Assembly (NCBI GenBank): GCA_030512335.1
Contig: JAULSU010000004.1
Coordinates: 5,518,001-5,582,000 of the forward strand
Direction: 5' to 3'
Length of the DNA: 64,000 nucleotides
DNA from: Immersiella caudata
Lineage: Eukaryota; Ascomycota; Sordariomycetes; Sordariales; Lasiosphaeriaceae
The position numbers and the translations under genes are program-made. Positions 40,022-50,157 of this stretch are shown piece by piece. Under the pieces are notes generated by a model, which made no database searches, was not told where the DNA came from, and saw nothing but the letters and a program-made list of their open reading frames with translations. Positions within the stretch are counted from its first letter, which is position 1. The number at the start of each line of letters is the position of its first letter.

Positions 40022-41066
40022 TTATTGCTCCTTGGTCTTGTTGGCCTCCGCCGCGTCGTGGGCCTTCTTAGGGGTCTCTGTCATGGCTTCCGGCTCTTCC
40101 TTCTTCTCTTCGCTAGTCTCCTTCTTGACCTCTGCAACGGGTGCAGCGAACTTTACGAGCTCAGAGGTAGCCTCGGGCTGCTCCGAGGTGGCCGTCGAAG
40201 GGGCAGATGATTCCGAACCCTCCTTCGCAAGCGGAGCGTCGGCTGCGGGGGCGGCAGACTCTCCCTCCTCGTCCGCATCCGCGATCTCGGCGCCGTAAAT
40301 CTCGGGGTATTGTCGGAAGCAGTCCTGCATGTGTCTATTGTCAAGTTAGCAACGCCCAGCATGTCCGCCATTCAGAGTATTCCCACGTACTGGAACTTGT
40401 CAATGCAGTCCATTCCCTTGGGCTCCTCGGTAGAGTAGACGAAGCAGCTGAATGCCGCCTTGAACTCCTCTCCGCATGGTCCATGAGCCATGCCGCCCAG
40501 ACACGGGCAGTCCCAGTTGATCTCGCCAGTCTCAGGGTTGAAAGCACCCTGCTGCTCGGCCTCCTGTTCCAGCGCTTCCGGCGATCCAGGCTCTGGGGCA
40601 GCGGCCTCCGTCATAGCAGATTCTGATGTTGCGGCGGGCTCAGCAGCGGCCTCGGTCTTCTCGGCCGACTCGGCTGGTGCTTTCGGCGCGGGAGGGGGCG
40701 GCGCAGCGGCCTTGGCTTGTTTCCTCTTCTCCTCGATCAGAGCATCGATCGTAGGTTGATCGGTGTCAGAAAAGGGGGCGGGCACGGGGACTGCTTGAGC
40801 TGTGGAGGCGATATGTCAGCGGGGACGAGAGAGCGGGTCGCTTATGGTGCACACGTACGAGGAAGCTCGTCAGCGAAGATAGGGCTGGTGTTGTAGAAGT
40901 ACACGGCGCCAATCGCAAGAGCCCATCGTAGCCCGGTGCTTTTCCATGTCCCCTTCTTCGCGGCGGCGGATGTGGTGGAAGCAAGTCGGCGGGAGGTGGA
41001 CGCGAGTGTGGTAGGCCGGATCGCGCGCAATGCGCCAGGCGACGACCTCAGCGCCGTGCGATACAT
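40022..41066 (-). CDS. MIA40: Mitochondrial intermembrane-space oxidoreductase MIA40 (TIM40)
   Basis: Three exons (41066-40859, 40799-40391, 40334-40022) encode 309 residues. Both introns are GTACGT type with phases that fit. The N-terminus is a basic, Ser/Ala-rich mitochondrial presequence (MYRTALRSSPGALRAIRP), followed by one membrane helix (LRWALAIGAVYFYNTSP) as in fungal MIA40. After an Ala/Pro/Glu-rich linker comes the redox core: WDCPC with the CPC motif, then twin CX9C pairs, CGEEFKAAFSC and CIDKFQHMQDC. Intron 2 falls inside the second pair. The enzyme oxidises incoming cysteine-rich proteins in the intermembrane space and passes electrons to ERV1. The C-terminal 85 residues are acidic and low in complexity. 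All catalytic cysteines are present. Confidence 0.95.
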
Positions 41067-41823
41067 GATAAGGTGCAGACAACTGACGAAAAATGAAGAG
41101 CTGCAGGCACGCGAGAAGTAAGGCAATCGAAGACGCGAAAGGAGCGTGGCAGGGCACGTTGGCAAGAGCGATTGGTTTGTCAGCCAGGATTCGTGGGCAA
41201 AATTTCTGGTGATGGCGTCCAAAAGGCTCAATTAATCATTGGGAACTTCCCCGCTCGCTGATTGGTTGGCCCACTACTTTTGGTCTCCACCCCGATCTGA
41301 CCCCTGCCGCCGCTCCATGTGCTCCTCCGCGCTCCCTACTTCATACTTGGGCCCCGCCAACCTCGCCGCCGATGAAATCGGATGCATCAAAGATTTTTGC
41401 TTGTTTAATATGCTGTGGATGGGGGATTTTGGGGGAAAACACCACTGTGAAAGAGAGCATTCCCAAACACCTGAGGACTGCCGCCGAAAGAAGCAGCACG
41501 CGCTCGTTCGACGTTCACAACCGCACAAACCTCGCCGAAGCCCTGATGTTTCGCGATCAGTGCATGTTCTCATCGCTACTTCTGCTACTGAAAGTATCGC
41601 TGGGGATGTTATGAAGCTAAAAATGCTCAAAGATACGCCCCGATGGCCCCATCATGTCCAAATAACACGACCAAGGAATCCTCGAGGCTCTTCGTGTCCC
41701 TGAAACCCGCTCCATCCATGAGGCCTGACAAGCAGCCCCAACGGGCTCTTCCCTCCAGCCGATCTCGGAACGTAGTAACGATGCAGCACGGACCTACCAT
41801 ATACATTTGTCTCCCCAATCCGA
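41067..41823. other. Intergenic region upstream of MIA40
   Basis: It should contain the MIA40 promoter. Overlapping frames on both strands at 41239-41900 lack family features and I reject them. The terminator of the next minus-strand gene is expected near 41800. Confidence 0.4.
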
Positions 41824-42729
41824 TCACTTTTCGGCGTTGTCGTTCTGTCCCTGATATTGGGGCGCTTCATCTTCCGATGTCTCGTCTTCGGGCAGCCTGA
41901 TATTTCCGGGAGATATCAAGGAATGCTGGCCTAAAAACTGCTCACTGCTTTCCGTAATTTTGGAATCCGTGTTTTGAGGCTTGACTGCGCCTTTCTCGGG
42001 CGCGTTCGAAGGCGCCGGGTGGGATGAGAGTCCTTCAGGCTTCCTCTTCTTCGAGGGCGGCACCTTCTTCCTGCCAGAGACCTCGGTCACCTCGGCAAAC
42101 CCATCGGAATCCATAGGCAAAGGCTTGAAGGCGTTCTTCTCTGACGCATCCAAGGGCATCGGCTGTGCTAAGGGTGCTTTGGTCTCCTCCATCCTCGGGG
42201 AGACATCATCTGGTGCGTCGAAATAGTCGACGCCTTCGCTCGCCCGCCGGCCTCCGTGCGTCGATGCGGTTGTCCACAGGGCCTTATCTTTCTCCCAGAC
42301 ATCGTGTCGGCGCTTTGAGAGCTCGTTGCGAAGCCGCCTTTCGGCTTCGGTGTTGCCCTGAACGATGGCCCGCTTCAGCTCCTTCTCGACGTCACGGTAG
42401 TTGCGGACGGCTTCTTCATCTGAGATATTGGTCTGAAATGTGCTTACGATGGATTGTCCGGCTAGTTGTGTCCCTTGAGTGTTCGGTGTGCGCTTTGCTG
42501 ATTTGCGTTTCGGTTCTGAGTCCTCGGGGCCCTCCACGTCTTTCCCTTCGATGACTTCCCAGCCATCATCGATGGGAGCTTGTGGTGAAGTTGCCACGAT
42601 TCGGATGCGGTTCAATGTGTTGGCGACTCTGCTGGCTTCGCCCCAGACGAGTCTGCCGACCCTCGAGGCTTCATGCCAAGACGCGATGAACCGATCGCCC
42701 ATGGCCGACTCTTGCGCTCGAGAACTCAT
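41824..42729 (-). CDS. Hypothetical hydrophilic protein
   Basis: Intronless, 301 residues, ATG start (MSSRAQESAMGDRFIASWHE). It is hydrophilic and charged, with Lys/Arg clusters (EPKRKSAKRTP, GRKKVPPSKKRKPE) that could act as nuclear signals. The stretch EEAVRNYRDVEKELKRAIVQ probably forms an alpha helix or coiled coil. The last third is Pro/Ser/Glu-rich and likely disordered. The phrase DDGWEVIEGKD near residue 55 looks like a short conserved motif. There is no signal peptide or membrane helix. I do not recognise the family, and the neighbours (MIA40, thiamine pyrophosphokinase) give no clear hint. Confidence 0.6.
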   Translation of the reverse strand: MSSRAQESAMGDRFIASWHEASRVGRLVWGEASRVANTLNRIRIVATSPQAPIDDGWEVIEGKDVEGPEDSEPKRKSAKRTPNTQGTQLAGQSIVSTFQTNISDEEAVRNYRDVEKELKRAIVQGNTEAERRLRNELSKRRHDVWEKDKALWTTASTHGGRRASEGVDYFDAPDDVSPRMEETKAPLAQPMPLDASEKNAFKPLPMDSDGFAEVTEVSGRKKVPPSKKRKPEGLSSHPAPSNAPEKGAVKPQNTDSKITESSEQFLGQHSLISPGNIRLPEDETSEDEAPQYQGQNDNAEK

Positions 42730-43704
42730 CTGCGCAAATAACTGTGCCCTCTGTTGTCAACAATATGATGGGCTGCCAGTCGCGGGGGTAGGCACATACA
42801 TTATCATAGGAGGCTTAGAGGCTTTGTAGCGATTGGCGAAGTGGATGGTGAGGATTGTCTGCGACACTTCAGCTGCTGCGCTTGAGTGAAGCTTCCAGCC
42901 CTTTATGGTCGACTTGACCTTCAGTCCAAGGCCCAAGCAGGCGTTGACAAGGCGTTGTTATTGACGGCAGAAATAAAAATGAATATCGAATGGCTTGCGC
43001 CCCGATACTTTGAGAAGGCTCCCTCGGTTGAACCTAGGTACGAGGTGTGTTCTTTATCTCAAAATTTGGTGGAAACGATGGCGTCTGGAAGGTTTGGGAG
43101 TCGCCCCATAGGTTCGACGGGACCGCTGTGAGCACAGCTTTGAGAGCCTGATCGAAGCCTGACCAGTTGGCATCTCACTGTGCTGCCTTGCAGCAAAAGT
43201 GTCTGAGAAACCGATACACTGCGTTGCGTTGGCATCTCAACCAATCTCAAAAAGACCCCGAGCACCTGGCACCCTGACATCGGAAACTTTGGGGAAGGAG
43301 CACCCGTGCTTCCATCGCAGGACACAGGACATCTTGAACTTGGACGATTGTCGTGTGTCACCAGGTTTGGCTACTCGTTCGGTCTGAGTAATCTTCTGCT
43401 TCCTTCCAGACGGCGCTTCCGACTCTGTGAGACGGCGCGGACATAAAGATGCGGGCCACCCGGGTTCCCTGACGGGCGCACATTGGGATGCTCACTGCCT
43501 CTTTGCCCGAGGTCACAAGGTCCCACAGGACCTCGAGTGACGTCTGAAGTTTGTCGTCCAGTGCCATCGCTGCCCCACCAAAAACACCTAGTTTTGCCCC
43601 ACTTCCACAGGCCAAACCCACCCGCGCCCCGCATGACGGTGCGCCATCCAGCTCGCCAGCGAGGGGCAACTGGGGAACTGCAAGCCGCGTCTGACTGCAG
43701 ATGG
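42730..43704. other. Divergent intergenic region
   Basis: About 1 kb between the hypothetical gene (minus) and the thiamine pyrophosphokinase gene (plus). The kinase frame is open upstream to about 43483 but without a convincing ATG. I see no gene or repeat. A thiamine-responsive element or riboswitch was looked for in the kinase leader and not recognised. Confidence 0.4.
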
Positions 43705-44718
43705 ATGGACGCAATCATGGACGGCGGCACACACACTGAAACAACCGGCGCGGTCGCTGGACAATCGGCAGCCGGCACCAACGTCGCAGCGGTTGGCCCG
43801 ATCCAGTGGCACCCGATCGCCCTCATCCGCGGTTCCAGGCCGCCGACCCCTGAAGGCGACCATGGCGGTGATGACGTCCGAAGGCCCGGCTTCGCGCTAA
43901 TCGTGCTCAACCAACCCATTACCCACTATCTGGGGATCATAAGGCGGGTATGGAAGAACGGTTCGTTCCACAAACCCCCTGTAACGGATAAAACGAGCTG
44001 ACAGGTGACGTTGAAGCCTTTACTCGAATCGCTGCAGATGGCGGCGCGAACTGCCTGTACGATGCAGCCGGGGTGCATGGCGACGACTGTTTCGTGGGTC
44101 TCCATCCACCACGTAACACTCCCACAACCCATACTAACCCTTTTGCAGGACAACCTCGACGTGATCATTGGCGACCTTGACAGCCTAGAAGACGAAGCAA
44201 GGTCGTATTTCGAGGCGAGCACCGCGTCCAAAGATGGGACGGAGGTCATCCACGATCCCGACCAGTACTCTACCGACTTCGGCAAAGCCGTTAATTTCGT
44301 CCGCCAACAAGGCACACCGGTCGACATCGTTGCGGTCGGAGGGCTCGGAGGGCGTGTCGACCATGGTTTGAGCCAATTGCACCACCTATATCTTTTCCAG
44401 ATACACCCACGATACGACGAGGGGCGCATGTACCTGTTCAGTGGAGAGAGCCTCACCTTTTTGCTCAAGACAGGGCATCATCATATACAAGTCCGCGAAG
44501 ACGGCCAGGAGGATGTATTCGCGAAATGGGTTGGGATACTCCCTATAAAGGAGCCCAGCTACATCACGACCAAGGGCCTGGAGTGGGACGTGACGGACTG
44601 GGAGACGGAGTTTGGCGGCATGGTGAGCACGAGCAACCACGTGCTTCCGGAGACGAAGGTGGTCGAGGTGCACACCACCAAGGATGTGTTATTCACGATT
44701 GCCCTGAGGCAGATCTAG
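43705..44718 (+). CDS. THI80: Thiamine pyrophosphokinase
   Basis: Three exons (43705-43960, 44005-44093, 44149-44718) give 304 residues. Introns are 44 and 55 bases; the second has ATACTAAC before its acceptor. The start is the first ATG of the MDAIMDGG pair; the next, at 43717, is also possible. The enzyme core is complete: FALIVLNQPI, then across intron 1 AADGGANCLYDA, the nucleotide-binding loop. Across intron 2 comes DNLDVIIGDLDSL, the metal site, followed by STDFGKAVNF and VGGLGGRVDHGLSQL. The C-terminal beta domain binds thiamine (KGLEWDVTDWETEFGGMVST, then NHV). Reaction: ATP + thiamine to AMP + thiamine diphosphate, in the cytosol. The 40-residue N-terminal extension is Gly/Ala-rich and probably unstructured. 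Confidence 0.93.
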
Positions 44719-44986
44719 TGGAGCCTGCCTGAGGGACATCCCAGCGCTGATACCCAAACACAAACAGAATGGTAAGAAAACGGCAGAATGTCGGGAAGTA
44801 ATGACGAACCGTGTAGACAGTCCTATGATGCAGATCAACCCAGTCAGATGCAATTGCAAACGGGCAGCCCCTAAACTCCACGCTATAAACCATCACTCGG
44901 CCCTGGACAGTCGTACAATCTATGCCGTCGCGTCGCTGAACCTGAAGACACCCCATTAGATCATCCAGCACCCACCAGCAAACCTC

Positions 44987-45833
44987 TCATCGGAGGTAAT
45001 GCACCACCAGCCAGCAGAAGAGGAAGAAAACCACCACCCCCGCCCAAAATATCCACTTGTCCTGCTTCGCCCTCCTCTCAATCATCCTGATCGTATCCCC
45101 CGAAATTCCCAGCGTATTCCCCACCGAGTACAGCCTCCGCTGCGTGTTCTTCAAGATCTCCCTCTGCTGATGCAAATCCCCCAGCACCGCCTGCCCCCTC
45201 GCAATGTACTCATCCAGCGCCGAGTGCGTACTCGAAAAAAACTGCTGCTCTCTCATCGCATGCGACTCCCTCAACCCATCCGCATCATCTCCCCCCCCTC
45301 CATACCCCCTCCCCGCCTCCGCCGTGCTCGTCGTCCTCGCGTGGCCGCCGCCCCCGTAGCCATACCCCGCCGCCGCGGAGCTGCTACTCGCAGTCGCATT
45401 CGCATATGGATTCTCGGGTGTGCTCGCGGCAAAGGGGCGTCGCCCCAGCAGCTCGGCTCTGTTCTGCGCGTGCGCGGCGTCTTCGCGCGCGGATTTTAAC
45501 GCGTCGAGTTGGGAGCGGAAGTCGGCGAGCTCGGAGCGGAAGTTTCGCACGCGCTCGTAGGCTTTTTCCTGCTTGGCGGGGTTGAGCTCTTGTTTGGCGA
45601 GGGCGTTGTATTCGTCGATGGTGCGGGAGAAGCCGGTTAGGGAGGCGGAGAGGGAGCCGAGCGCCGAGGGGGTTAGGGCGGAGGAGGGGTCGGAGAAGGA
45701 GGGGGAGGTGAGGTTTGTGAGGTCTTTGCGGATGGAGGTGCTCTGTTTGAGCGCGGAGTTGAAGTGCGTGTTCTGTGGTGGTTTGGTTAGCTGGTGGAAG
45801 GGGGTGAAGTTGGGTGCGGTTGGGGTTTACCAT
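44987..45833 (-). CDS. BOS1: BOS1-type Golgi Qb-SNARE (membrin); intron directly after the ATG
   Basis: The coding part is ATG at 45833-45831, an intron (GTAAAC...CCACAG, CTAAC branch site), then 45772-44987: 262 residues. The long frame lacks an ATG, and reading through the intron from the same ATG gives an unrelated Arg/Pro-rich frame. Splicing yields M|NTHFNSALKQSTSIRKDL, which matches the start of fungal BOS1 proteins. Features follow in order: an N-terminal helical region, ELLGRRPF and TPENPYAN, a Gly/Tyr-rich linker longer than usual, then the SNARE helix (STHSALDEYIARGQAVLGDL to VGNTLGISGDTI). A single C-terminal membrane anchor (WIFWAGVVVFFLFCWLVVHY) ends it. It works in ER-to-Golgi vesicle fusion. 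CTAACTTAATGCCCTCCTAC then AG just before the ATG hints at a 5'-UTR intron too. Confidence 0.92.
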
Positions 45834-47378
45834 TGTGGGCTGTAGGAGGGCATTAAGTTAGGTCAGTTTTAGGGCCAGTATGAACAGATTTATGACTAGG
45901 AGTCGGATGCGCTCGTCGCACTGGTCTTGCGGTCACGGAGTCGCGAAATGTTTCGGTGGTGAATGTTGGCAATTATCTTTTGGGGCTTGCAATGTGGCAT
46001 TTGGAAATGGCGTCAAGGATCACCCAAAATGCCACGGATGGGGTGAAGCTAGTGGCCTCTAAAGTGGGGCAGCCCCTCGTTTCTTTTAGGGCCAAAAATG
46101 CAGTGATTCGCAAAAAGAGCGAGGTCGGTATGAATATCGCCTCATCGCCAAAAAGAAGCAAAAAATAAGCGCCAAGAGCAGGAATGCTTTGATTGAGATT
46201 TCCGACCACCTAGCAAATATTCCTACAATGCCTTGAGAGGAAAGAGGCTTGAGCATGAGCCACGCAGAAACTCATGATGACCATCAGAGGAGTGAATTCA
46301 TGGTCTCCAGGGAAAGCACGATCGCACAAAGGCCGAATCTTGCCGATCAGGTGATGCGGAAAGGCTCTTCTTGAGCAAACCGCGGACCCAGAGGTCTTTC
46401 AGCACCCTGGCGAGACGGTAAAACTAGAGCATGAAGTCAACGCACCCGACCAGCTGAGATCAAGCTCAGATCGGGCCCCAGGTCCATTCACTAGTCCTCG
46501 CATCCGGCCAGGCTCTGACGTCTGCGGCTGGTGTTGGTGAACTTGCACACGCGTTACACAGCTCCCAAGGGGCCAGCGCCACTTCGGGGCCGCTAGTTAT
46601 CAATCGCGACTACATTAAGACTAGGCCAGAATCAGGCTGGGAGATCAACACTTTTCTCAGCACTTGATCTCTGGGTACCTGTTGCTGGTAGAGGTGTCGG
46701 ATATTGATGCCAGCCCGGCTCTTGATGGGGCGAGCCGTATGCACCAGCGAAGCCGCAACAACACCTGCCCTACTAAGAGATCATGCCCGAGGCCGGCAAC
46801 CAACTGGGCCGTGTAAGCTTTATGTCATCAGGTTGAGCCCATACGCCGACATGACCCCCCGAAGACAAGAAAGATCGTTAACTTACACATCGACCAAGTA
46901 GTGCGGGTGGGGTGAGGGCTGCGGAAAGCTGGGAGCTCATTTGGCCGCTGAGGACGGAAATATTCCGTCAGTACCGAAGGACGATGAAAGATGCACTCTG
47001 CTTCGGGGACTCGTGTTGGATTGCGGAGAGGAAGGCCCAACGAGCAGACGCGAGGCCCAACACAACACACAAATGCGAGATGAAAGCGAGGCCCGTGCAG
47101 GGTCGTGTAACCACCTCCTCCTTTATCCAGTAAATAAACGGCACGATGCTATCACACTTCTTGTGGCTGTCTGTTTAGAGCTATCCGACGCATCATGGGT
47201 GTCAGCATCTTTCTGCCGCAGGCATCCAGGGTCGGACTCCTGACACGATGGGACGGGTTACCATCTGGGATGGACCTGGAGTCCCGTGGCTACGCATATA
47301 AGCCATTTGGGAGGCGTTATCGATTCATTCATTTCCCGATCCTTCAGCTGTACCGTAGCGGTTTAGACTCATTCTAGG
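45834..47378. other. Gene-poor region between BOS1 and the terpene-cyclase pseudogene
   Basis: About 1.5 kb. The first part holds the BOS1 promoter and probable 5'-UTR intron. I see no credible coding frame from 46200 to 47290. The last 90 bases carry the TATA-like sequence of the terpene-cyclase remnant. Confidence 0.4.
47296..47302 (+). promoter_or_regulatory. TATA-like box of the terpene-cyclase remnant
   Basis: ATATAAG lies 77 bases before the ATG at 47379, a normal distance for a fungal core promoter. The promoter may thus have outlived the coding sequence. Confidence 0.4.
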
Positions 47379-48560
47379 ATGGATCATCGCTTCTTGGTCC
47401 CCGTCAGCCCCCTTGGCTTCGACACCCAGGATCTCTGCGAGGGAACCACCGTTCGGGCGCACAAAGACTCGGTGCTCGAGGATTTCGGCATCACCAAGGC
47501 CCAACAGGACTGGTCGGCGTCTGCGGGGCCTATCAGGCTCTTCAAGGGGGCTTCCGCCCGCTGCGCAGCATCGTCTCGCTGGCCATGCCAGAATACCTTC
47601 CTGAGCGGCTAGAGATTGTCTCGTACACGAACGAGTTTGGCTTTCTCCTTGATGGCATGGTTGAGAAGGTTGATGGGGAGACGGTATTCCCCACAACATC
47701 TGACCACGGTGAAGGTGGATGCGTGTGCTGACAAAATGGGAAGGGAAACGCCGCGACCACGGAAATGCTTGACGAGGGCTTCCTGACAAGCGCCGCCGAG
47801 AAGAAGACCTCGGGAACGCGCCTCCTCCATTGTAAGTTGGCGCTTAAGATGCCGTCGATCGACAGGGAGCGCGCAGGCGGCTCTGAACCTGTGGGAAGAG
47901 TTCCTCGCCAAGGGAGGCGGCTGCGGCGACGCACAGCACACCAAGATGGAGGAGTATATCGAGTACCGCATTGGAAGATGTTGGGAGGGCGTGAGTCATC
48001 TTCTTTTGAGTTTTTGATCAGAACCTAATCGTGTGTACAGAATCTGGAGCGGCCTCCTGCTCTTCGGCTGTGCCATCAACATCCCCCTGCACGAGACAGA
48101 CGCATGTTTGCGCCTCTGCCGGCGGGCCTGGGTTGCGTGCGCGTTGACCAACGATCTCTTCTTGTGGCAGAAAGGGCATGACGCAGCAGTTGGAGCCGAC
48201 CCGGAGCCTGTATACCTCTCCAGCGCCATCTGGGTGCTCAGGGCGGAGCATGGCATCGATGTCTACGGCGCCGAGGATCTTTGTCGACAAATATTACGCA
48301 AAAATGTAGCCGAGTTCGTCGCCATGGTCGAAGAGGCCAAGCGAAGCCGGGGCAAGTACTCGCTCGATCTCCTCCGCTTCCTGGACGCGGTGCAATACAC
48401 GGTCTGCAAGAATGCCGCCTAGAGCGTCGGTTGTCCGCGATACCACACTGATGCTCAGTTCAACGCGAGACAGGTGGAGTGGCTGACTGACGGCATACCA
48501 AGCTGGGTGTTGAACGATGCCTTGATCAAGAGCAAGAAGAGTGTTTCAGAATCAAGGGGG
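47379..48560 (+). pseudogene. Class I terpene cyclase, decayed (N-terminal domain of fungal di/sesterterpene synthase type)
   Basis: The frame from ATG 47379 reads LVPVSPLGFDTQDLCEGTTV and VLEDFGITKAQQDW, as at the start of fungal bifunctional (cyclase plus prenyltransferase) terpene synthases. A one-base shift near 47528 then leads to AYQALQGGFRPLRSIVSL and NEFGFLLDGMVEKV. The Asp-rich metal motif is thus DGMVE rather than DDxxD/E. A TGA follows near 47730, another shift near 47880, and a likely intron near 47990-48037. The second metal motif is NDLFLWQKG, where NDxxSxxxE is expected, so Ser and Glu are both lost. A TAG at 48421 stands where relatives have Trp (TGG to TAG), and the frame continues SVGCPRYHTDAQFN. 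No prenyltransferase domain follows. No product can be made by this copy. Confidence 0.8.
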
Positions 48561-50157
48561 CCGACGCAACGATCACTGGGGCCTTCGGAAGGGATATATG
48601 CTTAACTAGTAGTACCTGAAAGACACGGAAGAGAAGGACCTCTACCGGTTCAAATTTCAATAATCTCTCGCAGCTCAGCCAAGATCATGATCACAAGCAG
48701 CCCTCGGCTCATTGTCGACAACAGCGAGTGGTTTGTGAGGGCACCGTGGATCATGCTACCTATCATCAACCCACAAACGAAGAGCCCTCGCCAGTTTCTC
48801 CGGATGTCGCTGAACCCATTCACTATCTCCCCAACGACAGGCCTAGCAAGATTACTATAAGACCCCTTTTGCTCCAACTGAAAAGGCAGGTCATTCACGG
48901 TTTTTAGTTTCTATGAGCTGTTTTCTGCTTTGGCATTTCCTTGCTTGATGAGCGAGACTGAACTGGAAAATTGTTGGTTAACTAGGGCTTCGAGAGAAGA
49001 ATTGTTCTGCTGGTGACATGACGTACTCTGGGGAGCTTGCGAAAAGGGGAATAGGCGTGGCGATGTCAGACACAAACCAGGACTAGGACTTCAGTAAACA
49101 TCCGACATCAACAAGCGTCTCGCCAGCCGCAAAGTTTTGCGTCTCACGATGCGGACCTCAGCGAGGGCTAGCGTCGGGTATCCGACGCGCGTGTGGGGTG
49201 AGTAGTCCGGCCACACTGGACGTGGGCTTACGTCGGGGGCGCTCTGGTTGGTGTTGCGGATCGTTCCGCAATCCTTGGCTGCGAGCACGACATCGGAGAA
49301 TTGCATCGGTTTGTCGACCGCCACCGAAAGCCTAAGCATTTGCTTACCGTTGCCAAGGGCCGCCAAGTGCCCATCATCTGCCCACCTGCCTGATTCGGGT
49401 CGACAATGCGCACAGCAAGGAAGGCGGTTGGTCCATGATGACCTCTCCACAGCTTCCTTTCATATTTCGACGTCTTCGGTCCGGCGCCGAGCGAGCAGGG
49501 AGTTTGGCACCTACCTGGCTGGCACCAGCAATACCCTGCTGATGGAATAACGTGCTGCGGCGCAAACTACCTACCTGGTTCGCAGCGGAGAGCGGGACCA
49601 CGAGACGAGAGTAACACCGCGTCAGGCCGGCAGTAGCCACTGAGAAGCCACCTTCCCGCAGCGAAATCCGTCCAAACGGGATACCGATCCTTCCTGCAGG
49701 TCTCACAACCCTTTTTGCACATTTTGCGGTCCACCTCTGACCCAAAGAACATTTCCATTGCGTAAAGCTCTCGCCCAAGGCAGAAGCGGACAGCTCCCAG
49801 GAGCTCGGTCTGCCCGAAGAATCATGTCGCAAAAGATGGGGGTCACAGCGCGGGGCGCGTTGAACGATCACGAGCAAGCCCACGCGCGCCTGCAGCTCCA
49901 GCTCAATCCTGATGATGGCGTGCCATCGTAAAGTCGCAATGGGGAGTGCGGGCTGTAATTGGCACCGAGCAGGTCCCCTAAGATTTGCCATGAATGACGC
50001 CAACCCTGCTGCCGTCAGACAGAAACCTTGGTCGCAATTATAGCCGCCCGAGATAAAAAGAGGGGGGACCCATCCTGCCCAACTCAAAAATGATCGGCGT
50101 GTCTGTACCACCAAACCTTTTTTTGTCCGGAACTTCAATCCAGACAGAACCGCCATC
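48561..50157. other. Gene-free region before the permease gene
   Basis: A minus-strand frame at 48898-48650 encodes a hydrophobic stretch but starts with GTG and has a stop just upstream. A longer minus frame at 50210-49374 overlaps the permease start and looks like chance. The last part holds the permease promoter and 5' UTR. Confidence 0.4.

Noticed and set aside
42730..43704. Possible thiamine riboswitch or long 5' exon of the thiamine pyrophosphokinase
   Set aside because: I could not find the conserved thiamine-pyrophosphate aptamer sequences, and the upstream open frame has no good ATG.
45384..45833. 150-codon minus frame starting at the BOS1 ATG
   Set aside because: It reads through the BOS1 intron in the wrong frame; the spliced frame matches the SNARE.
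48650..48898. 82-codon hydrophobic minus frame
   Set aside because: Starts with GTG, has a stop just upstream, and no splice site or family supports it.
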